DNA from: Adiantum capillus-veneris
Taxonomy: Eukaryota > Streptophyta > Polypodiopsida > Polypodiales > Pteridaceae
DNA: 64,000 nucleotides
Assembly: GCA_014529385.2 (NCBI GenBank)
Contig: CM043967.1
Coordinates: forward strand, 5,163,001-5,227,000
Direction of reading: 5' to 3'
The position numbers and the translations under genes were made by a program. Each line of letters begins with the position of its first letter. Positions within the stretch are counted from its first letter, which is position 1. The notes under the pieces were generated by a model that saw only the letters and a program-made list of their open reading frames with translations, made no database searches and had not been told where the DNA came from. Positions 10,121 through 20,879 of the stretch are shown here, piece by piece.

Positions 10121-10513
10121 TTTCTTTCAAGATACTATGGCTAGAGCAATTATGATGGCTATTATATGGTGGCCGAATTTGCTTGCAAATGCTAAAGAAT
10201 TTGTCAAGAGCTGCGACTCTTGCCAAAGAGCTAAAATGCTAGCCAAAATGGACAGCATGCCATTGAGCCCAATGATGGGAGTACGAACATTTGCTAAGTG
10301 GGGTATTGATTTTTTTTCCCCCTATATAGTCACCTCTTATAAGACTCAAGCCCAATATGTTATTGTAGCTACATACTATTTGACCAAGTGCGCTGAAGCG
10401 AGAGCCACTAGGAAGAACGATGCATGCATGAACTATGATTGCATTTTTGTATGAAACTATATTCATAAGATATGGACTTCCTATTGAGATCATGAGTGAA
10501 CGCTCGACTCCCT
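9869..10513 (+). pseudogene. Second Ty3 pol relic, integrase HHCC and catalytic core
   Basis: The visible order is YLTKKNSLED, KKAIKMKAKNYTMIGQ, LCADEDEYFPTSKQARVDLVGG, then a 40-G run, then MARAIMMAIIWWPNLLANAK, SCDSCQRAK, AKWGIDFFSPY (first catalytic Asp) and, after a frameshift near 10450, GLPIEIMSERSTP. The second catalytic Asp of the usual SDRG motif has become Glu in SERS. The fragment stops near 10513. Its zinc finger is distinct from the one at 9667-9868, so two Ty3 fragments abut here. Confidence 0.75.
10080..10119 (+). repeat. Poly-G run of 40 inside integrase coding sequence
   Basis: The run begins where the integrase normally has Gly-Gly before the first zinc-binding His (VDLVGG). 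A short GGG-rich codon stretch apparently expanded and deleted the adjacent HF codons. Confidence 0.8.
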
Positions 10514-10696
10514 TAAACCGCCAAAAAAAGAGGCCCTCCGAAACCCCACTCTCTTCCTAATGCATGTTTTCCATTTTTGTTACATTTGTTATAGCTTCTA
10601 GAAACATTTATATTATGCACGTTGTCCTCATGACTATTTGCAAATAGAAACCCAGATCCAAGTAAAGATGCATGTTGCACCATTGTGATATATGTG

Positions 10697-10794
10697 CCAC
10701 TTTCTATCAACCATGTTATTGGTGTATCTAGTGGGGTGACTAGATACACCACTTTCTATCAACCATGTTATTGGTGTATCTAGTGGGGTGACTA
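10697..10794. repeat. Tandem duplication, period 52 bp
   Basis: CCACTTTCTATCAACC starts at 10697 and again at 10749; the two copies match over about 46 bp without visible difference. Confidence 0.85.
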
Positions 10795-11326
10795 CGTGCT
10801 TGGCCATGTTTCTACAATTAGTAACATCGTGGCCTCCAACCATACCCATTGGTATTGACTTTGAGCTCAATATCCTCTTTCTTCCCAAAAACAAGGATCG
10901 GCCAATCATGGTACCTTACTCTGCATAATATTGACACATCATGCACTTTGCACCATACCTAAGCACTTTTGAGCATAATTTTTTGGCATTCTTCTTATTT
11001 CCCAAGTACTCTTGGGTAGGGACACCTCAATATGGTTTGGCAAGTGGTCACTTCTATTCACTCTATTTTCCTCAATGAGGTCCTCATCTGTGGATATTGC
11101 GCTGACATCAAACATTTGCCCCTCTATATCTCCATCACTCTCAAAAGAAAACTTCCTAGGATGATCGTAGTTTAGACTTCATTATATAACTAGGTTTATG
11201 TAAAGATGATGCCATGTATCTCTTAGTAGTTTTCTTTGAACAATCTATATATCTCCATGGAGAGCTAACTATTCAAAGAAAGGTGTACATGCCACTACAT
11301 TGTAGACAATAGGAGCCACCACACAC

Positions 11327-11428
11327 GGACTTGGTGTTCTTTGGGAGCTTGCCCTTGCAAGGTAGTCCTATGTATCTGGACTTGGTGTTCTTTGGGAGAT
11401 TCTTCTTGCAAGGTAGTTCTACATATCT
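11327..11428. repeat. Tandem duplication, period 51 bp
   Basis: GGACTTGGTGTTCTTTGGGA starts at 11327 and 11378. The copies differ at several positions in their second half. Confidence 0.85.
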
Positions 11429-12604
11429 AGAACATACCCTATGTAATGCCCATTTAAAAATCCATGTTTCTTTGTGCATTGAATATAGGCATTTATCACA
11501 TTAGCAGTATATGCGTCATACAAAGCAATTGATTTGGTGATTCTCCTTTCAGACCACATGCCTTACTTGGTTTCGCACTTAAGCTCTCAAAGATTCAAGA
11601 ATTTGGTAGAAGGGAGTTGAAACCCTAATGAGTACTCACTTTTAGGACCTTTTTTACGGCAGCTATTGATTGGGAACTTACATGTTCGCAAATCAAAAGT
11701 TATTCCAAGATAGTCGATAGCTTCTAATTATATCTCTAATTTCACATCGTTATTTGAGACGGAGTTTGGAAGAACTCAAGGCCGTCATCTTCATGCCATT
11801 CAACAGGGCTTTGAGTTAGGCATCGAAAATTACCTTACCTTTGCAATTTTGATTTAGCACGGCTAATCAACATCTCTCTGATGGTTGCCCATTAGCAATC
11901 TATCTATCTGTATAGCAATTCAAAAGGGCTTTGCAAGAAAAATTTTGTCCAGTGTGGTTTTTGGCTAAGGTATTTATTATTTTATTTTTTAGCCAAGCAC
12001 GCACTACTCCATGGATCCCGTGTTTAGCTTGCTGGACATGGATCTTTCTAAAAATCAAGTGTTTGATTTTTAACTCTCTCCACGGATATCCATTCCTCCT
12101 CCCCAAATTGTGTTGGCTATCCTCAAGGATGACAATAATTTATTTGAAGCAAAGGAATACCTTACACGACGTGATTTTTAGAATTTTGAAGACCATTTTG
12201 GTAAGTGGGCAGTACGTGTCCAGTTACTAGCTACTAGAGTGAAGACACTTACTGATTTATTAAACTCTTTTAGGAGGCACTAGATGCTCTATTACCTGTT
12301 ACCCAAGGGGAAATGGTCTTTGCCAACGTGGTCAAGAAGAGACTCTCGACCATAAACTTTCAAAGCTCACTCTTCTAGAATTGCACCAATCGAGTGAATG
12401 TTTCTCTACCAATTGTCCACTTGATTACGACCTATTATAAATCCATCTCTGGTTCTTGTATTTGTCTCCTCAAAGATAGTAGTTGCTTCTTGTTGTTGTC
12501 CACTCACACATGCGAGTGTCATTCACCATTTTGAGGCAAAAACTATTTTTGAAAAGCAACAAATAATGTTTTAAATTTTTTGTTTTCAATTAATCATAAA
12601 AGTG

Positions 12605-12741
12605 TTTTATTCTATTTTGTTGCTAACTGCTTTATTCATACTTGACCACAAATATTTCACATAATATTGATCTTTTATTCTATTTAGTTGCTAACTGCTT
12701 TATTCATACTTGACCACAAAAATTTCACATAATATTGATCT
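12605..12741. repeat. Tandem duplication, period 68 bp
   Basis: TTTTATTCTATTT is followed in both copies by GTTGCTAACTGC and TCACATAATATTGATC. Only a few substitutions separate the copies. Confidence 0.85.
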
Positions 12742-12937
12742 TTTTCACTAAATATTTATAAAATTGGAATAGGCCAAGGACAGCTCGCAAGCATCGAACC
12801 TCCAACCTCTCTTTCAAATAAAAATACTAATAACATAGAAAAACAATTAAAATTTTTGTTTAATGCAAATCACGACTAAATTAGTGTCGAAACCCAAAAG
12901 AAATTAGAGTTTTATCTGAGTCAATTGGGTGATTGTG

Positions 12938-13688
12938 TCAAGGTTAGGCTCCGCACTCCCACCTTCGCACTTTTGCCCTCCCTCCTCTTTCCAGGCACGC
13001 TCCTCTGCGTCCGATGGTATCAAGGTTGGGCTCTGCCCTCCCACCTTCGCACCTTTAATTCCCTCCATCCCCTTTCCATGCACGAGCTTGCAGCTTGTCC
13101 GCATGGGTTCCTCTTTCAACGCACGAGCTCGCAGCTCGTCCATGCGTGCGCGGACGAGCTACTGTAGAGCTTTGTGGTGAGCCTTGCCCTTCCTCCTTGC
13201 TCCTTCCCACAGCTAGCTGCGAGCTCGTGCGTGTGGAAAGGAGGGATCTCCAGTTGTTTGCTGCAGGTATTTTGCCAGAGATTGGCAATCAAAAGCGTAT
13301 AAGGCCACCACTGATCAGTGATATATATTGCACGTCACGTCATCGTTAACTGCTGCAATGCTTGTATGAGGAATAGGTGGATCCCAACGGCTATGTTGTG
13401 GACTGCTATGCTTTGCAGGGTTCTCATAGCCATCTTCATTAGACAGGTCACCCCTTTGAAGCAGCGCTGGCCGAATTGGGAGGTAAATAGTGAGAGTTCG
13501 GCACACAGAGCGCAGGACGGGGTCGCTAGTGTCCACCACAGGGACCGTCCAGCCCCTCGATACCATGTGGCAATTGAGTGCTTCATACCCTCCCTCATTA
13601 AAGACACACACATCGTAGAGAGGCTTGTAATGACTTGCTTCATTGTTGGTATAGGTTTACTGTAGCGTTGCAGTTTATTGTTAGTGTT

Positions 13689-13692
<4 letters not shown>
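12938..13692. other. GC-richer unassigned DNA with an 82-bp imperfect duplication
   Basis: TCAAGGTTRGGCTC begins at 12938 and 13020 and is followed in both by CTCCCACCTTCGCAC. GCACGAGCTYGCAGCT occurs at about 13080 and 13121. Several overlapping ORFs up to 115 codons exist on both strands, with no recognisable domain, so I do not call a gene. Confidence 0.4.
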
Positions 13693-13737
<45 letters not shown>

Positions 13738-13750
13738 AATGAAATGAAAT
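13693..13750. repeat. (GA)n microsatellite and (GAAAT)3 at the 3' end of LINE-1
   Basis: The GA run 13693-13734 is joined to GAAATGAAATGAAATG at 13735-13750. On the minus strand this reads (ATTTC)3 then (CT)n, at the position expected for the tail of LINE-1. Confidence 0.75.
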
Positions 13751-13886
13751 GTTATATTAACGTCTTCAAAAGGCCAAAATGACCTATGAGACCAAAAAGT
13801 TACAATTGGTGAATCTGATACCATGTCTGAGTACGGAAATTACAAAGTTACAACGAACTAACACTAAGACGCTAAGGACAAAGGAA

Positions 13887-13917
<31 letters not shown>
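13887..13917 (+). repeat. Poly-G run of 31 in the LINE-1 3' region
   Basis: The run follows AAGGAA and lies between the end of ORF2 (13950) and the LINE tail. Confidence 0.85.
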
Positions 13918-13919
<2 letters not shown>

Positions 13920-13949
13920 GTGAGTTTAGATGAAATTTCTCATCGGTCA

Positions 13950-15208
13950 CTATCGGATCTCATCGACCTCCTCCATGGTCAGTACTTTGGTTGGGCGTTT
14001 TGCATGTTGAGCTAGAGTGATCTGTACCTTCTGCAGCCTTCGTCGGCAGTGGGAGACCCCCCGAGGTCGTGGACGTCTGGATCTGCCAAGTTCCGTGGCT
14101 CGATCAAGCAGTGTACCTCTAGTATGAGTAGGCTCTGAGATTTGCTGTAATGACTGCTCCGTTGGCTCTCCTTTGGCTGGTGTAAAGAAATCTGTGATTC
14201 GTCTCTGAGACTGTCTTTCCTCTGATGTTCTCAGCAAGCTCTCCCTAAGTTTGCGCAGCTCTAGCAGGAACAATCCGAGACACCTATGATCCTTGTATCT
14301 CATGACTCTAGAAAAAGGTCCGAACCCTTCTTTGAACAGGCAGTGGAAGCGGCCGTGTATCTCATAGTATGCCGGGTAGTGACATGTGTAGTGCAGCTCT
14401 GTCTCTGGCTCTAAGTTGCATAGGTGACATATCCTAGCTCCTACCGGCACCCCTCGAAATCGGCCAGTCTCGATTTGGAGCTGATGTGAGGATGTGCGTA
14501 TCTGTCTAATAGCGCATTTTATTCCACGAGATAAGTGTGTGTCCATGTATGCAGGCCTAGTCACAAAGCCGTCCTCCGTGAGTTGGAGAAGATGCTCTCT
14601 ATAGAAGGCCATCTTCGTGCCCAACTCTTGTGTCGGCTGTATCCATGTGCTCCTGATATTTAGCTGAATCAGATCGTGACGTATGAGTCTGGTGATCTCT
14701 GTCCGTGTGAGAGACAGGGAGGGTGCATCCAAGGAGTATTGAAGCGGAGGTAATCTATCCATCTTGAGACCATGCGACTGGAACCATGTTGTCATCTGTC
14801 CATACAAGCATGTTGTATCGCGTTGTAGAGCTAGTTGTCGAGATGACTCCAAGGAAAGTTGAGCGTATCTGTCCCTGGGGAGATCCCATAGACCGTGCAT
14901 AAAAGAAACTGATCTCGTCAATGTCTCCACCACGAGGGGGGGGGGGGGGCTAGCTCGGCTCGGATAATCTCATGTGGTACTGAGGCCTTAGCCCGAATCA
15001 TCCGAGCGATCATAGAGACCAGAGGCCTCTCCATACATCTCCATCCATCTATGTTGCCAGATCTCCCATGGTGGTCTACTGAGGGTCCCCATACCCGAAC
15101 TCCATAGAGCATAGCTGGAGTCACTAGAGTGTCAAAAAGCCAAAGCTTTGTTCGTAGTTCCTGAAACTGAACCTGCGAACATCCTCTCCAGTCCTCCCAA
15201 AGCTGCAT
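13950..15208 (-). pseudogene. LINE-1 ORF2 C-terminal region: zinc finger, PIP box, basic tail
   Basis: The part 15208-14950 (LWLFDTLVTPAMLYGVRVWG) is the connection after RT. A 14-C run (14936-14949, minus) shifts the frame. From 14933 the reading is open for 327 codons. About residue 170 there is CHLCNLEPETELHYTC, a zinc-finger arrangement like the RT-associated finger of LINEs. About residue 245 is QRRITDFF (plus coordinates 14184-14207), a perfect match to the PCNA-interacting consensus Q-x-x-I/L-x-x-F-F. A basic stretch (GRSRRPRPRG, CRRRLQK) near the end could be a nuclear localisation signal. The finger may bind element RNA and the PIP box may recruit PCNA at the insertion site; both functions are inference. 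Confidence 0.75.
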
Positions 15209-16282
15209 ATGCTCTCATCAGTCTAGTCTCTGATGCTCTCCTTAGTGAAAACATCGGTCCACCAAAGACTACCCCAAGATAAGTATATGCATCTGTGTAC
15301 TCCACAATCTCCTGGCCATACATAAATGTGGGTGCTGACCTCCTGACCCACTGTGGTGTGGTGTTGAACACCATAACCTTGGTTTCCCCCAGATTGACAG
15401 ACAATCCACTGTCACGAGCAAATGTATGCAGAGCATCCAAGTGACGCTGCATCGCCTCTGGTGAGTCAAAAATCAGCACAATATCATCATCATTTAGTAA
15501 CAGCGGAATCCATTTCCCTGCTAGCTGAGCCCCTCTATCCCCCTGACGCTCTACATAGTCCAAAAACTCATCCACATACATCCCAAAAAGAGTCGCGGAT
15601 AGGGGGCATCCCTACTGTACTCCAATATTGGAGAGGACCATGTCCGACAATCCCTCAGTGGTGTGTACCCGCCCCATCATTGTCCTGTATAGAGTCAGAA
15701 TCCCCCAAATCAGCTCTGTAGGCACACCCATGTCTTGTAATCTGTGTATGAGTCTGGCTCTCGGCACTGTGACGAAAGCTTTGTGGAAATCCACAAAGCT
15801 CGATTAAACATCATAGCTAGGAGCTCTGCGAGCATATCCCTGGCATGGATGAAGTGCTCTGCTACCAGACCATCATGATCATGTGCTCTCCTTGTCTTCA
15901 TCATGTCAATAGCTTTCCTTACCCTCTCGGCAGTAAAGAAAGAACATGTCTCCGGACATGTCTCTAGTGGGTCCGGTAGAGGTGGTTGTCCTGATGCTGT
16001 GTAGAGAGATGTGGCATATTCCCCCCATGTCTCAGTGGAGGTGACCGCTGGTGGTGGTGAATGTTCGTGGAATAGCCTCCATGCTTCGCCTGAGTCTCGA
16101 CTTGTAAATAACTGGTACAGATCTTGCTCTAGCTGGGATAAATAAGCCCTTTTCTTTCGTCGCACTAAGCGCCGAAAGATAATCCGTGACTGTCTATGTG
16201 TGGTAATACCCATGAGCACTTCCCTCTGTAACTTGATCCTCATCTCTCTACAATCCTCATAATACCAATTGTTCTGGGGCAT
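15132..16282 (-). pseudogene. LINE-1 ORF2 reverse transcriptase
   Basis: The RT starts with VRKAIDMMKTRRAHDHDGL and AEHFIHA. It then jumps from MMFNR to FVDFHKAF, losing about 95 residues present in LINE-3 (63145-63435). The palm continues with TVPRARLIHRL, a stop in IGVQ*GCPLS at about 15613, MYVDEFLDYVE, and LLLNDDDIVLI where LINE-3 has LLLYADDIVLI. The active site YADD has therefore become NDDD (15484-15495). Then LSVNLGETKVMVFNT follows. RT would normally copy RNA at a nicked target; this copy cannot. Confidence 0.88.
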
Positions 16283-16327
16283 TTTTCCAGATCGTCTCCG
16301 TGTAGGCTAGTTGCGGGGGTATGCTTC

Positions 16328-17342
16328 TCATGCTGCATCATGGAGCGTCTCTGTCACTATCTGAATGAGTTCATCTAGTGGCCATCCTGGCTCCTGGGTG
16401 CATAGCTTCCTGTATATCTCATCCATGTACACAGAGTCCGTCTCCCTCGTGAAGGTATATCGGGTGTGTGTAGGGACCTCTCCTAATGGAGTTGTGCTGA
16501 ACTGAAACGTCAGGGTGAAGGACAAGATAGCATGATCAACTGCTACTCCAACTGGCCTAGTGCCCACCATGAAATCTTGAAAGAATGGAATAAGACCTGG
16601 ATGGGCCATAAAATAATCCACTGTGTTGGCACCATGTCGGTGTGGAAAGCAAGTAAAACCTCCAGCTGGTCGAAAATCTTTGTAGGCCATTCAAAATGGC
16701 CAATCTATGTGCGGTTCCCATATCTATCAAGTATCTGCCATATTCCGTGTATTCCTCATCTTGTGATAATCTGGATAGATCCATCTCTGTATCGTCTAGC
16801 TCCCTAAGCATTTCCTTGGAAGTATCATAAAATATTGTCTGGTGGTGGGCAGTCCTAGCATTGAAATCCCCTAGTATGATAATGTCACCATCCTTAGAAA
16901 ACTCCCATATGTCATTATCCAAAATAGCAAAGGGGGATTGTCCCCTAGGTGATGCATATACTGACATACTAGGAGGAAAGTAACAGATAGCAATGTAGAG
17001 GTATCTGCTCGTCTCTGCCATGAGCCTCACCCACATGTACCTAGCATGCTCATCCTTGCGCGCTATATATATCAATGGCTGCAACTCCTCCCTAAATAGA
17101 ACTGCCACTCCCCCTGAGCCTCGTCCTCGATGCTCCGATCTGTTCTCTAGTCTGCAGGCTGTCTCCCATCTATATCCGCTCACCTGTGGCATGGATTCCC
17201 CAGGGGCTTGATGCATCTCAGAGTAGAAGATGATGTATCTCCCTGTGAAGCTATCCTCAAAGGCCCCTACGTCAAGACGAAGTGAACCGTTACAATTCCA
17301 GGTTTCCATCTTTAGTGTGGTCCCATAGGTCTCCACCGTCAT
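16328..17342 (-). pseudogene. LINE-1 ORF2 endonuclease domain
   Basis: Reading from 17342: METWNCNGSL (motif with catalytic Asn), SEMHQAPGES, GSGGVAVLFREE, IIILGDFNART (the GDFN motif), and after a frameshift near 16690 DYFMAHPGL and AVDHAILSF (final Asp-His). This is the order of an exonuclease-endonuclease-phosphatase endonuclease as in L1-type elements. It would nick the target strand. The two parts are in different frames, so the copy is broken. Confidence 0.85.
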
Positions 17343-17427
17343 GCGGGACGTCGCACCAATATCACCACCTTTCCATCTCTTTAAAAAGCAACCTTCCCCT
17401 TTTCCCTTGTTGCTCTAATTTCCGGCA

Positions 17428-18168
17428 TTACTTCTTGCATCTCCAAGAAAGATGCCAGTCTTCTTTAGAGTCGGTCTCTTCTTCAGGAAATCCTTCTTCG
17501 CTTCCATGGAGGGGAAGCGGAGAATGAGTGCCCTTTCCTTCGAGGTTTCTCCGTTGTTTCTGCTTTTCTTTGTGCCCACTCTCCAGGCCCTCGTATGTGT
17601 CTGCTCGTTGACCCCCCACCAGAGTCATGAGTTCTTTCACCTCTTCCTCCACATTATCTTGGTCTCTGAGGCCACATATCCTTACGTGTAAGGCCCGCAC
17701 ACGTCTCCTTTGCTCCTCTTCTAGTGTCAAGTTGATGATGGTTGGTGTGGGGGTGGGGGTTATTTCCTTGCCTTTCCCTTTCTTGACAATCTCGATCCAT
17801 TTTTCGGCCTTCTCTGCTTTTTGTTGGGTCTTTGTGATGACATCTACCCACGAGATTGTCATTTCTTTTTGTTGCTCCCCATCTTCTTTGATGGCCCGCA
17901 CTTGTTCCTTAATCGTGTTAAGCTCTTCAATTACTGAGGGTTGAAGCTCTCCCTCTACAAGCTCTTTCTTGAGTAGTGCGATTTCCTCATCTTGAGCCTT
18001 CACGCAATCCTCGAGTGTATGTATCGTGCTTTTCTGTGCTGCCACGCGTGCATCGAGTATCTTTAGTAGGAGGTGGCGGTTGATCATGCTAATGGACTCC
18101 CTCAGTTCTTCTTTGCATTTTTGGTTGGCATCCTCCATCGGGTCATCTTTGCCATTCTGCTTCCTCAT
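17428..18168 (-). pseudogene. LINE-1 ORF1, coiled-coil RNA-binding protein
   Basis: The ORF of 246 codons starts at ATG 18168. Residues about 25-110 have heptad-like Leu/Ile spacing with many Glu and Lys (coiled coil). A Lys/Glu and Pro-Thr region (KGKGKEITPTPTPT) follows, then RVRALHVRICGLRDQD, which could begin an RRM-like domain. Near 17600 the frame shifts; in the next frame SMEAKKDFLKKRP and KTGIFLGDA continue the ORF1 C-terminus. ORF1 proteins coat LINE RNA. Assignment rests on position upstream of ORF2 and coiled-coil character. Confidence 0.7.
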
Positions 18169-18199
18169 GGTCGGAAGGCTACCACACGAGAGGTAGAGG

Positions 18200-18280
18200 G
18201 ATTTTTTTTTCTCTCTCTCTACGCGGCTAAGTCTCTATTTCTCTCTCTACGCTCACAAACCTTCTCTCTCTATGCTTCAC

Positions 18281-18346
<66 letters not shown>

Positions 18347-18440
18347 ATGCTTAAAAAATCCTCTCTTTCTCTCTCTACGCTTTTTTGTTTCTCTCTCTAT
18401 GGAAGTTCCCCCCCCCCCCTCTTTCTCTCTCTACGCAAAC
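18200..18440. repeat. CT-rich microsatellite block at the LINE-1 5' end
   Basis: Repeated CTCTCTCTCTACGC and CTCTCTCTTTATGC-like units surround a pure CT run at about 18282-18342. A 10-C run is at about 18409-18418. Confidence 0.85.
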
Positions 18441-18454
18441 TTTTGCTAGGTTGG

Positions 18455-19019
<565 letters not shown>

Positions 19020-19237
19020 ATGCGAACTTCACTTGCGGAAAATGAAAGGTGAAGAAACAAGCATCTTTATAAGATTCTTCAGTTTTTTTTCTTTTATCAT
19101 GATCGTTGGCTTCACCTTACAACAAACAAATATATTAATATGTGGAAAGACTCCTAACGTTTCTAAGGTTTTGGGACAAAGATACAGATAGAGCGAGATG
19201 TAGGGAAACTTGGCTCCAAGAAACACATCAAGCCAAG

Positions 19238-19241
<4 letters not shown>

Positions 19242-19291
<50 letters not shown>
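19242..19291. repeat. (GA)n microsatellite at a second LINE 3' end
   Basis: The GA run lies next to ATATAAATTG and then GGTCACATATGACCTATGGG, similar to the LINE-1 3' region (GGCCAAAATGACCTATGAGA at 13773-13792). Confidence 0.8.
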
Positions 19292-19293
<2 letters not shown>

Positions 19294-19808
19294 TAAATTG
19301 AATTATCATCCACGGAGGTCACATATGACCTATGGGACCCAAAAAAAAAACATTACAACATTGCTTTCAAGTGGAGACTAGAGTACATATCAATTAAGGA
19401 CTGAGGGTCCATTGGCTAGGAAGAAAGAAAATAACAAAAACTAGAACTAAGAGGGGGTTAGATCTGGGAAAGGTCAGTTTGGGAGTTCAAAACTTTTGGA
19501 TGACGACTTTACCCATTTGCCTTGTTTGCACACTTCGTGCAACTTCTTGAGCTTGCTTGTTTTAATCTTCAGTTCATTTGTAGTTAATTCTTCGACAATC
19601 CAGAGATTTCATCCCTTGAGAACACGTGATTGTCGTAGCAACTGCATCTACTCGTCTTTGTCCTTGAAGGTGAGGATACAATGCTTAAGTGGAACTTCCA
19701 TGTGTGTGTCGTTGATCCAGGAGATGGTTTCATGCTTTATGTTAATTATTTGGAAAATACCGTTGAGCTTGGAGATGGCTTCTTCGAGAGTGTCTTCATG
19801 GGTGCACC

Positions 19809-19847
<39 letters not shown>

Positions 19848-19940
19848 GGGATGCAAGTCCTCTTCTTTTGAACCAGGGCCTCACAAGCCACAACAAGAGA
19901 AGGAGCGAGACAAGAAACAAAGGCCTCTTCAAAGCAGCAC
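19292..19940 (-). pseudogene. LINE-2 fragment, ORF1-like RNA-binding region
   Basis: Minus-strand reading from about 19800 gives TLEEAISKLNGIFQII, then WINDTHMEVPLKHCILTFKD, RQSRVLKG, NLWIVEELTTNEL and KLKKLHEVCKQGKWVKSS. This resembles the C-terminal half of plant LINE ORF1 (RRM-like strand pattern followed by an ADDLT-type helix), after a stop at about 19620. A (GA)n run at 19813-19843 interrupts the N-terminal side. The fragment is followed by a LINE-like 3' end, so ORF2 is missing. Moderate confidence. Confidence 0.45.
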
Positions 19941-19945
19941 CTCAC

Positions 19946-19981
<36 letters not shown>

Positions 19982-20879
19982 AGAGGAATTGGCAAGAAAG
20001 AACTGCTAGTTTTGCATGGCAAATGGTGCTCTCCTTTTGTGTTTGTGAAAGAAGGAGCGAGAATCTAACATAGATTCTTATCTCATTTTATTTTTCTCAT
20101 GGGTACAAAAATAACATTGGACACATAATGGCTGCTTTGATATTTTATTACACCCAAGTATGGGAAGATTCTTTTGTTCAATTACTCGTAGTGGTGCGAG
20201 GCCTCTTCAATCGGATTCGATCTCGGACTCAGTAGCCATGAAAAGATTTTTCCTAACCACCACAGCTAATTGTTTTTGGCGTTAACAGGCCAGACATTAA
20301 AAGGGGAATTGAAAAAAAGAAGTCGCATCCCCCTCCCAGCCCGTCATCCACCTGCCGAATTGTTGTAGGCAACGAGCTGCACTTGGGCACAATAAGCCTG
20401 TTGAACTACTATAGGTGAGCACAGCTAATTAGGTCCATGTCATTGCTCCCCCACATGTGTGAACATCAACTATTTCTTTTCTTTCAATAAAAAATGGCAT
20501 CAATGCCAGATTCCCATTAATGATTTGATTTCTTTAGATGGTAGGCACATACTTTGTGGCTTTAAATAAAAACCATACCAGAATTTTTTTGGTTGCCTCA
20601 TTAGCTTGGTAAGCCCCTTCAAGCAAACCTTTTATGTGCTCTCGCCGTCCCTCCTTTCATGCACAATCGAGCTTGCCAAGATGTTTTGCTTTTGGCCATA
20701 AATGGAGCGCGGACAGCACGGTGGGTTGCGGCCTTGAAAGGGAGCATGGATTTGATGCTTTAATTAAGCTATAGTTTTGGATACGATGCTTTGATTAAGC
20801 TTAGTTTAAATTTCTTTTGAACTCTTGTCGGGTTAGGGCTACTTTAGAAAGTGAAGGTGATGATATTGTGGAATGTGTC
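19941..20879. other. No gene seen; (CA)n repeat then unique-looking DNA
   Basis: A CGCGCGCACACA tract lies at about 19948-19981. The rest to 20879 shows no coding region or repeat that I can recognise. Confidence 0.5.

Larger units (their letters stand above)
10514..12937. other. Unassigned AT-rich region with three short tandem duplications
   Basis: No gene could be recognised on either strand. Minus-strand reading around 10513-10909 contains PLDTPITWLIESG, faintly like a copia protease region (WLIDSGA), but nothing else supports it. Three direct duplications are visible: period 52 (10697-10794), period 51 (11327-11428) and period 68 (12605-12741). The rest is low-complexity AT-rich DNA. 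Confidence 0.5.
13735..18200 (-). mobile_element. LINE-1: non-LTR retrotransposon with ORF1 and ORF2
   Basis: The minus strand contains in order a coiled-coil ORF1, an ORF2 with apurinic-like endonuclease, reverse transcriptase, a zinc finger and a basic C-terminus, and a 3' region. LINE-3 at the right edge of the window is a closely related copy and allows defects to be seen: a deletion of roughly 290 bp in RT, a nonsense codon in the motif GVKQGCPLS, an altered YADD active site, and a poly-C expansion with frameshift. The element is dead. Its 5' boundary merges into a CT-rich tract (18200-18440). Confidence 0.88.

Noticed and set aside
10513-10909. Possible copia protease (TWLIESG) on the minus strand
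   Set aside because: Only a short motif matches, it is duplicated by the 52-bp repeat, and no gag, integrase or LTR accompanies it.
10900-11560. Possible CACTA transposase region on the minus strand
   Set aside because: A reading with WSERRITKSIALYDAYTAN looked protein-like, but I could not match it to any known transposase block.
12774-12815. tRNA-like CAAGCATCGAACCTCC
   Set aside because: It resembles part of a T-arm but no cloverleaf can be formed with the surrounding bases.
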